Assembly: GCA_910585595.1 (NCBI GenBank)
Contig: CAJUET010000010.1
Span: forward strand, 11,887 to 75,886
Reading direction: 5' to 3'
DNA: 64,000 bases
Source: an uncultured Christensenella sp.
GTDB taxonomy: Bacteria > Bacillota > Clostridia > Christensenellales > Borkfalkiaceae
Made by a program: the position numbers and the translations under genes. Positions 17,040 to 27,235 of this stretch are shown here, piece after piece. Position 1 is the first letter of the stretch. Every line of letters starts with the position of its first letter. The notes below the pieces were generated by a model that did not search any database, was not told where the DNA came from, and saw only the letters and a program-made list of their open reading frames with translations.

Positions 17040-19619
17040 TTACGCATAAATTTTAAGATTTTTGAACACCGCCGCCGCACCGTCGGTATAGAGACCGATT
17101 TTGCCGTTTGCAAGGTTCCATGCGTCAGTTACGCTGAAAATCTGTTCGCCGTCAAGCCAAACAGTGATCAGGTTGCAGCGCACTTGGATTTTGATCTTAT
17201 AGAACTGATCGCTCGTGAACCCGAGACGCGCGTTGGAAGCAAAGTTTTCGTTACGATCGTCCGCATAATTCAGTCGTTCTATGCCGCAAGCGTCGTTTCT
17301 CGCATAGAGGTAATAGCCCTGCATGCTGCTGACGGAATCGTGCGGAGACGCCGCGTAATTCCTGGCGTGGAACACGATACCCGCGGAGCCCGAGCCCGTC
17401 TGTCCCTCCAGCTTCATTTCGATTTCAAGCGTGAAATCGGTAAGCGTATTGTCGCCGAAGTACACGAGCTGACGGTTGCCCGCCTTAGCGTAGTGTCCGC
17501 CGTCCTTTAATTTCCAGATGGTTTTGTAGTCCACTCCCTTATCGACGTAATCCGACAGACTGTTTTCAAATACGGGCGTAACGTTTGCCGTTTCTATAAA
17601 GCGGAACGCCGTAAAGCTCACGGAATCACCGACGTTTTCAAGACGGAGAATGCGCGCGCCCGCCTCCATTTCAAACTCGCCGACGATCGCCTTTACGTAG
17701 GGATCGCCGATTCCGTAGTCGTCCGAAACGGACTGCGCGTCCACTGCGGGAAGCGTGCATTTGTAAACCGTTCCGCCGTTTACCCCGTCAAGCTTCACGC
17801 CGATCTTCTTGCCTGCGTCGGAAGCGGGATATACGAGCTCTAAGCCGTATCTGCCCTTTACGCCGTTGTAAAGAAGATAGGAAACGCTGTCCCCCGAGCC
17901 GCCGAGCTTCAAATTGCTCCAACCGTCGAAACGGTAATCGTAATCTGCCTCGGGGTCTTCGGGTATGCTTATGCTTGTGAGCTTGCTCGAAGAAGAGAGC
18001 TTGGGCGCCGCGGTGAAAGTATCGTCGCGCAGATAGTTCTTTGCGCCGACGTAGCTTGTGATCTGCTTCGCCTCCTTCTCGTCGCTCATGCCCATGGCGA
18101 CGTCGGAAAACGCCGTGTAGCCGACCGTAGCGTTCGCGTCGAGCGATTTGTAACCGATCCTCCCTGCGGGCACGGTGAGCGTCGCGTCGTCTATCTTCGT
18201 CATATTATCGAACGCAACGTCCACCTTGCCGTCGCGCGCCGCAACGCGCACGGTGTGGAGCTTATCGGCAAGGAATTCGTTTTTGAGCGTGCCGCCCGCG
18301 ACCTCGCTCGTTGTACCGCCGACGGTCTTATTGAGCTTAACGGTCTTTGCGGACAAGTCCACCGTAACGTCCATATAGTTGTTTGCGTCCGAGTAACCGA
18401 ACACGTAGGTCGTAACGCCCGATCCCGTCACGTTGTACTCCGCCGTAAAGGAGGCGGGAGCGGCGGTCTTGCTCAAAAGGAAGGTGTCAGCCGTTTCGAA
18501 TTTTTCCTCATCCCTTTCCGTTGCAAAGAATGCGGGGAGCGAGGGCTTCACGCTGTCCTCGAGACGGGGCGCGACCGACATCATCTTTCCGTCGAAGGTG
18601 AGGCGGTCGATCCCGAGACTGCGGTTGGGACCGCCCGAGGAGTTCAGATAGTGATACACGAGGTAATAGGAATCCATGTCCGGTCCCATGACCGTGGAGG
18701 AGTGTCCTACCCCTTTGAGCGCGCTCTCCGTTTCGAGCGCGAGCGGATTGTTCTGCGCACGGGTGAACGCTTTCCTGTAATTTGCAGGAAGGCTCGTCGC
18801 CGTGGCATAGGCAATGCGGTAACCGTCGGACGCGACGTGGTTGCCCGTGAACGTAAGGAAGTACGTGCCGTCCTTTTTGAGGATATACGGTCCCTCCGTC
18901 CAACCGCCGATGCTCGTATTGTTCAACAGCTGACCTGCGTTAAAGCCTTCATAGAGCATATTTTGCATACGCGCCATCTGAATACCGCCGTTGCTCGCAT
19001 AGGTAAAATACATCTGCTCGTCGTCGTCAATGAGAACGGAGCCGTCGATACTGTGCCCGAAATTCCCCGTTTGCACGGTAAACGGTCCCTCGGGGTTGTC
19101 GGCGGTGAAAATATAGTGTCCGTTGCCGCCGGGAGAGGAATACATATAGAACGTGCCGTTGAAATAGTACACCTCGGGCGCGTATGCCGCAAGCGTTTCG
19201 TCGCCTTCGGCAACGTAGCCCTCCGAAAGTCCCGCGCCCGTCATGGGAGCCCAGCTGACGAGGTCGGCGGATTTATATCCGCGCACGCCCGTTTCGCTGT
19301 CCAGCGAGGAAACGTAGAGATAATACATTCCGTTCCAGCGCATGACGAACGGGTCGCCGATCCCGTAGCCCTCCCATTGGTTTGCGATCGACGAATTTCC
19401 CTTCCCGAGCAGATATTCGTTGTACGCCTTGTTGTCGTAGGTTTTTACGACGGTGTTGGGATCGGTATAATTGCTTACAGGCTCCTGCGCAGCCGAATAC
19501 GTGCTTACTCTCTCCCCGCTCAAAGACGCGCCGTCCGCGTTATCCGTTCCGCAAGCCGCACAGCCTAAAAGAAGCACGGCGGAGAGTGCGCAGAGCGAAA
19601 TACTTTTTATTGCTTTCAT
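17040..19619 (-). CDS. GH43-type glycosidase lipoprotein, second copy
   Basis: An 859-residue lipoprotein starting after AAGGAGGAAA; lipobox region LLGCAACG. The GH43 domain (about 75-370) has YGIGDPFVMRWNGMYYLYVS, AAYAPEVYYFNGTFYMYSS and HSIDGSVLIDDDEQMYFTYA for the catalytic Asp, Glu and pKa-tuning Asp. Downstream are two concanavalin-like sandwiches separated by a galactose-binding-like domain, the last (about 715-859) homologous to the tail of the neighbouring GH43 protein. The two genes are therefore paralogs with different accessory domains, suggesting two cuts on one branched glycan. Confidence 0.85.
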   Translation of the reverse strand: MKAIKSISLCALSAVLLLGCAACGTDNADGASLSGERVSTYSAAQEPVSNYTDPNTVVKTYDNKAYNEYLLGKGNSSIANQWEGYGIGDPFVMRWNGMYYLYVSSLDSETGVRGYKSADLVSWAPMTGAGLSEGYVAEGDETLAAYAPEVYYFNGTFYMYSSPGGNGHYIFTADNPEGPFTVQTGNFGHSIDGSVLIDDDEQMYFTYASNGGIQMARMQNMLYEGFNAGQLLNNTSIGGWTEGPYILKKDGTYFLTFTGNHVASDGYRIAYATATSLPANYRKAFTRAQNNPLALETESALKGVGHSSTVMGPDMDSYYLVYHYLNSSGGPNRSLGIDRLTFDGKMMSVAPRLEDSVKPSLPAFFATERDEEKFETADTFLLSKTAAPASFTAEYNVTGSGVTTYVFGYSDANNYMDVTVDLSAKTVKLNKTVGGTTSEVAGGTLKNEFLADKLHTVRVAARDGKVDVAFDNMTKIDDATLTVPAGRIGYKSLDANATVGYTAFSDVAMGMSDEKEAKQITSYVGAKNYLRDDTFTAAPKLSSSSKLTSISIPEDPEADYDYRFDGWSNLKLGGSGDSVSYLLYNGVKGRYGLELVYPASDAGKKIGVKLDGVNGGTVYKCTLPAVDAQSVSDDYGIGDPYVKAIVGEFEMEAGARILRLENVGDSVSFTAFRFIETANVTPVFENSLSDYVDKGVDYKTIWKLKDGGHYAKAGNRQLVYFGDNTLTDFTLEIEMKLEGQTGSGSAGIVFHARNYAASPHDSVSSMQGYYLYARNDACGIERLNYADDRNENFASNARLGFTSDQFYKIKIQVRCNLITVWLDGEQIFSVTDAWNLANGKIGLYTDGAAAVFKNLKIYA

Positions 19620-19632
19620 TTTCTTTTCCTCC

Positions 19633-22600
19633 TTATTCCGTTACCGCGGCATTGCTTGCCGCCACTACGATCGTGCCGTCCGCCTTCACGCGCAGATAGT
19701 TCGCCGTATTCGCGGCGTCGCCTACCTGATAATACGTGTCTCCGTTCATGTAGAGCGTATTGGCGCCGTACTCGTTCGACCAGTTGTCACCCGTCTGCCA
19801 GCCCTCTACCAACGTAAATCCGAATACTTCGTCCTTCGTGATACCGATATCGGAATAGAGCATTTTGAACTTGATCGTGGTAAGTCCTTCATTCGTGGTA
19901 ATTTCGGCATTTGCCTTTGCATCACCGGAATCGAAGCCCCACCATGCGCCCGCTTTTCCGCGCACTCTTCCGTCGGGACCGATTTTATACTGATAATCGT
20001 TCCCCCATCCGGCGGCAGGCTCACCCGTATCGATATAAAGGAGGATCAGCTCGTTTTGAACGGCATTCGCATTGGGATTCATACTCGTTCCGAGCGTTCC
20101 GAGCGTAACAAACTCGAACGTGACCCCCGTTTCGTCGCGGGTGAGCTTTGCGTGAATGCTGTCGTTCAGTCTGCCGAAGTGCAGGTTATAATCGGAGGTA
20201 ATGCGAATATCGTTTTCTACGCTCCAATAGGGATTGTTGTCAACGCCGATACGGACGTAGTCCCACGTCATTTCGGGCTTCACGTACATCGACCCGTTTA
20301 CGCCCTTTAACGTTGCGAACTCCTCCGCCAGCGTCCATCCGTCCCAACCGTCTGCGCACGCCTGACCGAACGATACGCCGATGATTTCGGTAGAGGTCAC
20401 GCCTATGAAGGCATAGGGAAGCGTAAAGGTGACCTCGGGCGCCGCTGCCGTACCCGCAATGCGCGCTGCCGCCAGCGAAGCGGAAGCAACTTCGGTCTCG
20501 GTTCCGCCTTGCCAGTTCTTAACGATCACCGAGCCGTCCGCATACAGGTTAAAGCGGTAATCGGTTGCGTCTCTGCCGCCATCGCCCTTGCTTCTCTTGG
20601 TATCGACGAACATTTCGATATTTCCCGTAAACGCTTTGGAGCCGACAAACTTAAATTCAAATCCCGTTTCTCCTCTCGTAACGTAGGGAACGAACCCCGC
20701 AAACGAGTCGCTCTTCGTGCCGAATGCCGAACCCAGAGCCTCGTATTCTCTTGCAAGGAATACGCTGCCGAGAGAATGCTCCGTTTCCGTCATTTCCGCC
20801 CCGCGAAGATTGAAGGTATGCGTCCGATAGCCGTCGAGCGTAAGCGTAACCGTTCCGTCCACAAGGGGGAAGTCGGCAATTTCAAACGTGCCGTCCTCGC
20901 CCGTCGTCGCCGTGAGGGTTGCCTCCGTGATCGAAGTAAACGTGTCGCCTGCCGTTACCGTAACGCCTGCAAGATTGCCCGAAAGTCCCACGACCTTGCC
21001 TTTCAGCGTAGTAGTTTTAAGATTCGTAAGATTCGTGATCTGTCGATTAAGCGTAAACGATCCTTCCGTCTCCGCCAATTGCTTTGCCGTGATTTCTTCT
21101 ACGCCCGTCGCATAACCGTCCTTGGAGAAGATGACCTTAACGCCTACAAGCGTCGTAATATCTTCGATCGTGTACGTGCCGTCCGAACCGGTCGTCATCG
21201 TATGATCGACTCCCTCTCCTCTGATTTCGACGGTAGCGCCCTCAACGGCGTTGCCGTCCTGATCGGTCACTTTACCCGTTACGGTGACCAAATGCTGCGT
21301 CAGCGACGTGACGGTCTCATCCTCCCATGCGAGTACGTCTACGGTAAAGTGACCTGCCGGCACGGTCGAGGTTTTTGGCTTATATCCCGTCTTAGTATAG
21401 TTTACGGTGATTGCCGCAGAGACGGCGGGAGTTCCCGTCCACGTAAGAGGAAGCTGTATGCTCCATGCGCCGTCCGCGCCCGAAACCGTGCTCTTTCCGC
21501 CCGCCGAGATACCAACGCCCGCCGTTCCGACGTTGCCCGAGAGCAACACTAAGGTGTCGTTGTGGCTTGCGCTGTAAAGCCTGTTCTTTGCGTCAAGGCG
21601 CAGATAATCCGTCGTGTAGTCGGGCTGAATGGCGGCGCCGCCGTTGAGCGCCATGGGGTCCCAAGCTTTGATTGCCTCGATCCACTCGCCGATCGCGAAA
21701 CCGATACATTCGAGCGGATTGTTCTCCATTCCCAGATAGGAATAGGGCACGAGCAAGGTTGCCTGATAGCTTTCGGTATTGGAATGAACGGTATATACGA
21801 GCCCTGCCGTAGAGCTTTTAGCTGCAAGTTCTCCGTTCAAGGCGCCGTTCGGGAATAGATTGAATTTCCAAAGCGTACCGTCGTCGGGCTTTTTGACTGT
21901 CCCGTTCGTTTTGCCCTTGTTGATATACACCTCTATCTTACCCTCGGCATGGAGCTTCCTTTCGCCGTCGAACGTAAATTCGATGCCGTTGAGCGTGCGG
22001 GCAACCGTCACCTCTGCATTCACGAAGTGACCCTTATTCGTACCCTTGTCGGTCGCCGCCGCCACGACGAGCCCCCTCGTCACGGCAAGATTGAGATTCA
22101 AATCGCCCAGCGCGGTCGTACCGTCCGCCGTCATCGTATTCTCCGCAAGCGTCAATTCGGTATCGTCGTAGCCCGCCTTGGAGATCACGATCGTGACGTC
22201 GCCGTTGTTTGCGGGAACGCTTGCAAGCGAGAACGTGCCGCCTGCGCCCGTAGTCGCCTCGATCGTCGTATTCTTGACGGTGACCGTTGCGCCCTCCACC
22301 GTTCCGTACGCGATGTTCTTGACCGTACCCGTTAGCGTCGTATATGTGAGACTTGCCGTCGAGGTCAGCGTGAAATCCTTGATGACGGGCTCTCCGTTCG
22401 CCGCACGCAGCTCCGCTCTCGTGTAGGAGCCCGTTGCGGCAATATAGTTATCCTTCGTCACGGTAACGCCGTAAGATTTTTCGGAGTCCGTGCCGGCGAA
22501 CACAAAGTAGCCGTTCGCGTCCGTCGTAGCCGTCGTGCCCGCGCCCTCTTCTCCGTCCGCCTTCAACGTGGCGGTCGCGCCCGCAACGGCGTTTCCGTCC

Positions 22601-23505
22601 TGATCCTTCACGTTGCCCGCAACGTCTACCTTGGGCATAGGCACTTCGTCGCGCGAGAACAGCTTGCAATCCTTATCGAAATAGATATAGGTGTCGGGTC
22701 TCTGTACGTTGACATCGGCGCCCTTGTAATTCCAGCCGTACCAATAAAATTGTCCGTCCCTTCCGTCCTCGACCTGCACTTTATCCACGTGACCGAACGC
22801 GATCCCGATGGTGTCGTCCTTTTCCATCATGATTTCCTTGTACTGAACCATGACCTCCATGGAATAGCCCGTATCGTTTTTCGTCGCGCCGTTGTTGAGG
22901 GTGCTCCCCTCGTTGATAGAGACCTCGTAGTCGATGAGTCCGTTCCACATGCCCCATTGACCGCCCGCGCCCATCATGATACGCGCTTTTCCGTGAATGC
23001 CGAAGTTGAATTGGAAGTCGTCGGGCTGGGGATTTTGTCCGCCGTCCGCCTTGGTGTCGATATAAATCTCCACGCTGTCGCCGCGGCACACCTCGTCGCC
23101 GTTGGTGGACCCCTGCGTGAGCAGAACGCTGTCCTTCACGTCGAAATAGAAGAACATTGCCCGTTCGCCGCGATACGCCTTTACGCTCACCGCTTCGCCG
23201 TCAGCCCCGCCGTAGGTGAGAAGAACTGGCGCGCTTTTCCACTGCTCGTCGTCCGCTTTTCCGTCGATCACGAGCTCGGGCGCGGTGTAATTGCCGTCGT
23301 AGTCGAATTGACCGCCGCCCGGTTGCTTATCCGGATTGTAATCCACGTACTCGTCGTCATTCGAGCCCACGAAGCCGGGACCCTCGGGCTCACCGGGTCC
23401 GCCCGGTCCGACGGGTCCGCCCGGCTCGTCGCCCTTACATGCGGCAAAGCCCATCAGGGCGCATACCGCAAGCGCACATACTGCCAGCCATCCTTTTTTC
23501 TTCAT
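19633..23505 (-). CDS. Large lipoprotein with CBM9-like and carboxypeptidase-regulatory-like domains
   Basis: A 1,290-residue lipoprotein (MKKKGWLAVCALAVCALMG, lipobox FAAC) starting after AAGGAGG. A Gly/Pro-rich linker follows. The body alternates CBM9-like sugar-binding domains (first begins PELVIDGKADDEQWKSAPV at about 72; others near 485, 975 and 1140) with carboxypeptidase-regulatory-like Ig domains (NVKDQDGNAVAGATATL, KVTDQDGNAVEGATVEI and others). No catalytic domain is seen. It is probably a cell-surface polysaccharide-binding scaffold working with the adjacent GH43 enzymes. Confidence 0.8.
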   Translation of the reverse strand: MKKKGWLAVCALAVCALMGFAACKGDEPGGPVGPGGPGEPEGPGFVGSNDDEYVDYNPDKQPGGGQFDYDGNYTAPELVIDGKADDEQWKSAPVLLTYGGADGEAVSVKAYRGERAMFFYFDVKDSVLLTQGSTNGDEVCRGDSVEIYIDTKADGGQNPQPDDFQFNFGIHGKARIMMGAGGQWGMWNGLIDYEVSINEGSTLNNGATKNDTGYSMEVMVQYKEIMMEKDDTIGIAFGHVDKVQVEDGRDGQFYWYGWNYKGADVNVQRPDTYIYFDKDCKLFSRDEVPMPKVDVAGNVKDQDGNAVAGATATLKADGEEGAGTTATTDANGYFVFAGTDSEKSYGVTVTKDNYIAATGSYTRAELRAANGEPVIKDFTLTSTASLTYTTLTGTVKNIAYGTVEGATVTVKNTTIEATTGAGGTFSLASVPANNGDVTIVISKAGYDDTELTLAENTMTADGTTALGDLNLNLAVTRGLVVAAATDKGTNKGHFVNAEVTVARTLNGIEFTFDGERKLHAEGKIEVYINKGKTNGTVKKPDDGTLWKFNLFPNGALNGELAAKSSTAGLVYTVHSNTESYQATLLVPYSYLGMENNPLECIGFAIGEWIEAIKAWDPMALNGGAAIQPDYTTDYLRLDAKNRLYSASHNDTLVLLSGNVGTAGVGISAGGKSTVSGADGAWSIQLPLTWTGTPAVSAAITVNYTKTGYKPKTSTVPAGHFTVDVLAWEDETVTSLTQHLVTVTGKVTDQDGNAVEGATVEIRGEGVDHTMTTGSDGTYTIEDITTLVGVKVIFSKDGYATGVEEITAKQLAETEGSFTLNRQITNLTNLKTTTLKGKVVGLSGNLAGVTVTAGDTFTSITEATLTATTGEDGTFEIADFPLVDGTVTLTLDGYRTHTFNLRGAEMTETEHSLGSVFLAREYEALGSAFGTKSDSFAGFVPYVTRGETGFEFKFVGSKAFTGNIEMFVDTKRSKGDGGRDATDYRFNLYADGSVIVKNWQGGTETEVASASLAAARIAGTAAAPEVTFTLPYAFIGVTSTEIIGVSFGQACADGWDGWTLAEEFATLKGVNGSMYVKPEMTWDYVRIGVDNNPYWSVENDIRITSDYNLHFGRLNDSIHAKLTRDETGVTFEFVTLGTLGTSMNPNANAVQNELILLYIDTGEPAAGWGNDYQYKIGPDGRVRGKAGAWWGFDSGDAKANAEITTNEGLTTIKFKMLYSDIGITKDEVFGFTLVEGWQTGDNWSNEYGANTLYMNGDTYYQVGDAANTANYLRVKADGTIVVAASNAAVTE

Positions 23506-23532
23506 AATTTCCTCCTTATAACTTAAAGGGCG

Positions 23533-24447
23533 TCAACCCTTAACTCCCGAAATCGCCAAAGATTCGATAAAGAACTTTTGGCAGGTTATGTAGATAACGA
23601 GCATGGGAATGCTCGCAAGGAACGAGCCCGCAAGCGACATGGGCAGATATACGCCCGAGCCCTGCTCGTTCAAGCCGCCGAGTAAGACCTGCAACGTCTT
23701 TGTTTCGGGACTGCTCAGATAGATAGAAGGCGCAAAATAATCGTTCCAGATTCCGACGAACCAGAAGATGACCTGCGCCGCGATCGCCGTATAGACGAGC
23801 GGGAACATAATGACGACGAAGCACGTGAAATGGTTCGCCCCGTCGATGCGCGCCGCCTCGAAATAAGCGTTCGGAATCCCCCTCATGTACTGCGTGAGGA
23901 AGAAAATCATCGAAACGTTACCGAAAAATCCAGGCAGGATAAGCGGCCAAAGCGTATCCGTCATGCCAAGCGCTTCAAACGCACGGTACTGCGGCAGCAT
24001 GAGCGCCGCGTAAGGGACCATCATCCCGCTCATGAGAAACAACAGCCAAAACGTTTTGAATCTCAGCTTCAACTTTGCAAAGCTGAACGCCGCCATCGCA
24101 GAGACGAACGTACCGATAAATATCACGCTCACCTCGATGATCACCGTATTGAGAAGTCCTCTGAAAATGGGGAAATTCGGATCGGTAAACAATTGCGTAT
24201 AAGCCTCGGTCGACCAACGGCGCGGGAAGAACGTAAATTCAAGCGCCGCCTCGTCCGCCCCTTTGAAGGAGCTTAGAATCATCCAAAGATACGGAAATAC
24301 GAGAATAAACGCCCCCACCGACATAATCAGATAGGTGAACACGCGCAAGCCGATCCTCAATGCCTTTTGCTTGATATCCTTTTTTTCTTTTTCCGTCTTG
24401 CCCGATTCGGGTTCCGGCATATTTAAGAGCATATCTTGATTTTCCAT
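23533..24447 (-). CDS. Carbohydrate ABC transporter permease, MalG family
   Basis: A 304-residue inner-membrane protein with six predicted helices and the EAA loop (YFEAARIDGANHFTCF) that docks the ATPase. Start after GAGGAGT. Partner permease ends 4 bp upstream. No ATPase gene is in the window, which is usual for oligosaccharide importers that share one MsiK-like ATPase encoded elsewhere. Imports oligosaccharides released by the GH43 enzymes (inference from operon). Confidence 0.9.
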   Translation of the reverse strand: MENQDMLLNMPEPESGKTEKEKKDIKQKALRIGLRVFTYLIMSVGAFILVFPYLWMILSSFKGADEAALEFTFFPRRWSTEAYTQLFTDPNFPIFRGLLNTVIIEVSVIFIGTFVSAMAAFSFAKLKLRFKTFWLLFLMSGMMVPYAALMLPQYRAFEALGMTDTLWPLILPGFFGNVSMIFFLTQYMRGIPNAYFEAARIDGANHFTCFVVIMFPLVYTAIAAQVIFWFVGIWNDYFAPSIYLSSPETKTLQVLLGGLNEQGSGVYLPMSLAGSFLASIPMLVIYITCQKFFIESLAISGVKG

Positions 24448-24451
24448 ATCA

Positions 24452-25420
24452 TTACTCCTCGTAAACCCATTTGTTGGACAGCTTGAACTGGATAAGCGTT
24501 ATGATCATAATGCAGATCGAAAGCAGAATGGATGCGGCGGACGCAATGCCGTAACCGGATACGCCGTCCGTTCTCTTTGCCCAAATAAAGTGCACGATCG
24601 TCTGCGCGCCCGAATAATTATTGGCAAAGACCTGCGAATCGGCAAACGATTGAAGCCCGCCGATGAGTCCCGTAATAAGCAGATAGAACGCAACGGGCGT
24701 GATCATGGGGATCGTAATCGAGAAGAACTGCCTTACCTTACTCGCGCCGTCGAGCGAGGACGCCTCGTAGAGGTCCTTGGGAACGTTGAGCATTCCTGCA
24801 AGGAACAAGATCATTGCGTGCCCCATTCCGTTGAGCGAGTTCTTGATAATGATCGCACACTTTACCAGCATAGGATCGGCAAACCAAGCGGTCTCCGTTC
24901 CGAATATATAATTGAGCACGCCGTCGCTACGGAAAATGTATCTCCATACGATATTGAGCGCAACCGCACTCGATACCGCGGGCAGGTAATAGAGCACCTG
25001 ATATACCTTGCTCCCCTTGATATCTCCGAGACGCAAAAGTCCCGCGACCACAAGCCCGAGAAACAGACTGATCGGCATGCTCAATAATAAGAACAAGGTA
25101 TTTCCGATCGATTTCAGGTATTGATTACCTACTTCGCCGGGCGTACCCATACCCGAAAACAGATTGATATAGTGCTTGAATCCGACAAATTCCGAAACGC
25201 CACGCCTCGACCAGTAATCCTGAAAGCTGAACACGAAGGTGAACACCATCGAAATTGCCGTAAAAATGATAAACCCTGCAACAGGTAAAGCGATAAAGAG
25301 GAACGCGATCAGATTCTCTCTGCGTTCGATCTTGCTCACCTTCCTCTTTTTGGGTTGCGGCTTGGGAGGAATAACGGCAACCCGCTCTTCCTCCGCCGCC
25401 GTAATTTCAACGTCGTTCAT
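24452..25420 (-). CDS. Carbohydrate ABC transporter permease, MalF family
   Basis: A 322-residue permease; start at 25420 (MNDVEITAAEEERV) after AAGGAGA, not the longer frame that overlaps the upstream gene. A charged cytoplasmic N-terminus is followed by six helices and the EAA loop (LYEASSLDGASKVRQFFSIT). Forms a heterodimer with the MalG-type permease just downstream, fed by the solute-binding lipoprotein 10 bp upstream. Confidence 0.9.
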   Translation of the reverse strand: MNDVEITAAEEERVAVIPPKPQPKKRKVSKIERRENLIAFLFIALPVAGFIIFTAISMVFTFVFSFQDYWSRRGVSEFVGFKHYINLFSGMGTPGEVGNQYLKSIGNTLFLLLSMPISLFLGLVVAGLLRLGDIKGSKVYQVLYYLPAVSSAVALNIVWRYIFRSDGVLNYIFGTETAWFADPMLVKCAIIIKNSLNGMGHAMILFLAGMLNVPKDLYEASSLDGASKVRQFFSITIPMITPVAFYLLITGLIGGLQSFADSQVFANNYSGAQTIVHFIWAKRTDGVSGYGIASAASILLSICIMIITLIQFKLSNKWVYEE

Positions 25421-25430
25421 GGGATTCTCC

Positions 25431-26933
25431 TTATGCGATACCCAGCTCTTCACGCATGGTATTGAGCTTGCCCTGTAAGATACCGTTATAGGCATTACAG
25501 ATATCTACCGCAGTCTTTTTCCCCTTCCAAAGCCCCTCATTGCCGAGGTAGGTCGTGAAATCAGTGTACCAGCCGCTCGAATAGGTGTAATAGTGCGCGC
25601 GCGTTTTGCCGCCGATTTTATCCGTTGCGGAAGTCCCGTCGATGGTATCGAGCCATACGGAACGGTCTGCGGGGTCCTTGCCCGTGAGAAGATTCTGCGT
25701 ATCGTTCTTATATTCGTTTTGCGCCATGCTCACGATATTGGGAACCTGTTGACCGAGCTCGTAGAACTTGCGCTGTGCATTCTCGTTCATGGAGAGATAC
25801 TTCGCAAGACGCATTGCCGCCTGCGCTTTCACGCCGTTCGTCTTTCTGTTGCTGCTTACGCAATACGCCATCGAGCCGACCCACGCAGTGCTCGAACCGT
25901 CGTCCGCGGTATCGTATTGTCCGTCCGCCCCCGGTCCGTAGGGAACGGGAAGAATGTTCGATTTAAACTTATCGCCCACCAAAGACCAGAAGTCCGCCGC
26001 ATTCCAGGGTCCCATAAAGCTGAAAATAATGTTTCCGCCCTGGAAGCGCGTGAAGCCGTCGGTATCCGCCTGTTTCTCTTCGGGCGTCATAACGCCGTCG
26101 CCGCCCTGAGCGGTAGGAATGCCGAGGTTCGCCGCAAACTGCAACGCATCCGTAAATACTTTTTCCGTGATACGCGACGTTTCGGCGCCCGCGTTAAAGA
26201 AATCCGCATTGTTGGAGTAAAGCGCCGCGAGCACCTCGTAATGGCTGAGCCCGTATTGATCGGCGCCCAGTCCCGGAACAAGCGCTTTGAGCAAGGTACG
26301 GAATTGTTCAAACGTCATCGGATCCTTCGGATTGAGATAGGTCGAATAAATTTCTTCTTTATTCAAATTGTTTTTCTCGATTTGCTTATCGAGCAAGGTC
26401 TTGTTGTAGACAAGCGTGAAGGGACCGAGATCCTTGGGAAGCCCGTACAGCTTCGCACCCTCGCTCTTGCCGAGGAGCATGGTGTCGTCGTTATAGTAGT
26501 AGAGATTGACCGCCTCGGGCCAGACGGCGGAAAGCTCGTCGTCGGTAACGTAACCGCTGATGTCTCTCAGCATACCGTCCGCAACGTACCCGTAGAACTC
26601 GTAATCGGGAAGAAGAAACAAATCGGGCGGGTTTGTTTTTGCGCCTTCCAGCTTGTTCAGATATGCGGCGTCGCCCGTCGTGCAGGTATAATTCACGTTG
26701 ATATTTTCATTGCCCGGTTCCGCCATAAATTGCTGCACGAGAGTGCGGTAGTTCGCCTCCTCCGCAGGACTGCCCCAGCCCCAGAAATTGATATCGACCT
26801 GTTCCGTAATGGGCGTTTCGGGAGTGATGACCTCGCCCTGATCGTTCCCGCCGTCGCCACACGCGGCAAGACAGCCCGTTGCCAGGACGCCCGTAAGTGC
26901 AAGTGCAAGTACCGGAATGCTCTTTTTCTTCAT
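25431..26933 (-). CDS. Extracellular sugar-binding lipoprotein of the ABC importer
   Basis: A 500-residue family 1 solute-binding protein; lipoprotein signal MKKKSIPVLALALTGVLATG with lipobox LAAC; start after AAGGAGA. Typical features are VDINFWGWGSPAEEANYRTL, the DLFLLPDYEFYGYVADGML hinge and the aromatic-rich C-lobe (FIFSFMGPWNAADFW-like). First gene of the importer/glycosidase run that continues to 12884. A vegetative promoter and a perfect palindrome sit upstream. Confidence 0.9.
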   Translation of the reverse strand: MKKKSIPVLALALTGVLATGCLAACGDGGNDQGEVITPETPITEQVDINFWGWGSPAEEANYRTLVQQFMAEPGNENINVNYTCTTGDAAYLNKLEGAKTNPPDLFLLPDYEFYGYVADGMLRDISGYVTDDELSAVWPEAVNLYYYNDDTMLLGKSEGAKLYGLPKDLGPFTLVYNKTLLDKQIEKNNLNKEEIYSTYLNPKDPMTFEQFRTLLKALVPGLGADQYGLSHYEVLAALYSNNADFFNAGAETSRITEKVFTDALQFAANLGIPTAQGGDGVMTPEEKQADTDGFTRFQGGNIIFSFMGPWNAADFWSLVGDKFKSNILPVPYGPGADGQYDTADDGSSTAWVGSMAYCVSSNRKTNGVKAQAAMRLAKYLSMNENAQRKFYELGQQVPNIVSMAQNEYKNDTQNLLTGKDPADRSVWLDTIDGTSATDKIGGKTRAHYYTYSSGWYTDFTTYLGNEGLWKGKKTAVDICNAYNGILQGKLNTMREELGIA

Positions 26934-27007
26934 AACTTTTCTCCTTATTTACAGGGCATTGCCCTTTTTTCCTTTTAATAGTTTTTAGTCTTGCAATCTG
27001 CAAGACT

Positions 27008-27027
27008 ACGTTGGGGTACCCCAACGT
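27008..27027. promoter_or_regulatory. Perfect 20-bp palindrome in the 5' leader of the glycan operon (putative operator)
   Basis: ACGTTGGGGTACCCCAACGT reads the same on both strands and lies about 60 bases after the predicted transcription start and 75 bases before the start codon at 26933. Confidence 0.5.
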
Positions 27028-27090
27028 TACGCAATCTTTTGCAAAAGACAAAATGTTTATCATTTACAATGTGTGTAATATTTTATCATA

Positions 27091-27119
27091 ATTATACTTG
27101 CTTTATCCGAAGCCGTCAA
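27091..27119 (-). promoter_or_regulatory. Vegetative promoter of the sugar importer operon
   Basis: TTGACG (27119-27114), 17 bases, TATAAT (27096-27091). It gives a leader of about 150 nt to the gene at 26933. The stretch 26934-27090 holds the palindrome and no other gene. Confidence 0.8.
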
Positions 27120-27187
27120 TACCTCTATTGAAATTTGTAAAATTTCTTGTTTTTATTATATGAAAGTTGAAGTAATATAAATTTCAT

Positions 27188-27224
27188 GTAACAAAAAACA
27201 GCCGATTCGGCTGTTTTTTGTTAC
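27188..27224. terminator. Bidirectional terminator after the GDPD gene
   Basis: GTAACAAAAAACAGCCGA and its exact complement around a single base form a 37-nt hairpin with T-run, separating the GDPD/SGNH operon from the importer operon. Confidence 0.85.
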
Positions 27225-27235
27225 TGAAAATCATT

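Noticed and set aside
18255..19568. 437-codon plus-strand frame opposite the second GH43 gene
   Set aside because: Arg/Val/His-rich shadow translation with no signal or domain; the minus frame is a clear GH43.
20509..21552. 347-codon plus-strand frame opposite the CBM9-like lipoprotein
   Set aside because: Arginine-rich shadow; repeats mirror those of the real gene.
25593..26978. 461-codon plus-strand frame opposite the solute-binding protein
   Set aside because: Shadow of the binding-protein gene; no start context or domains.
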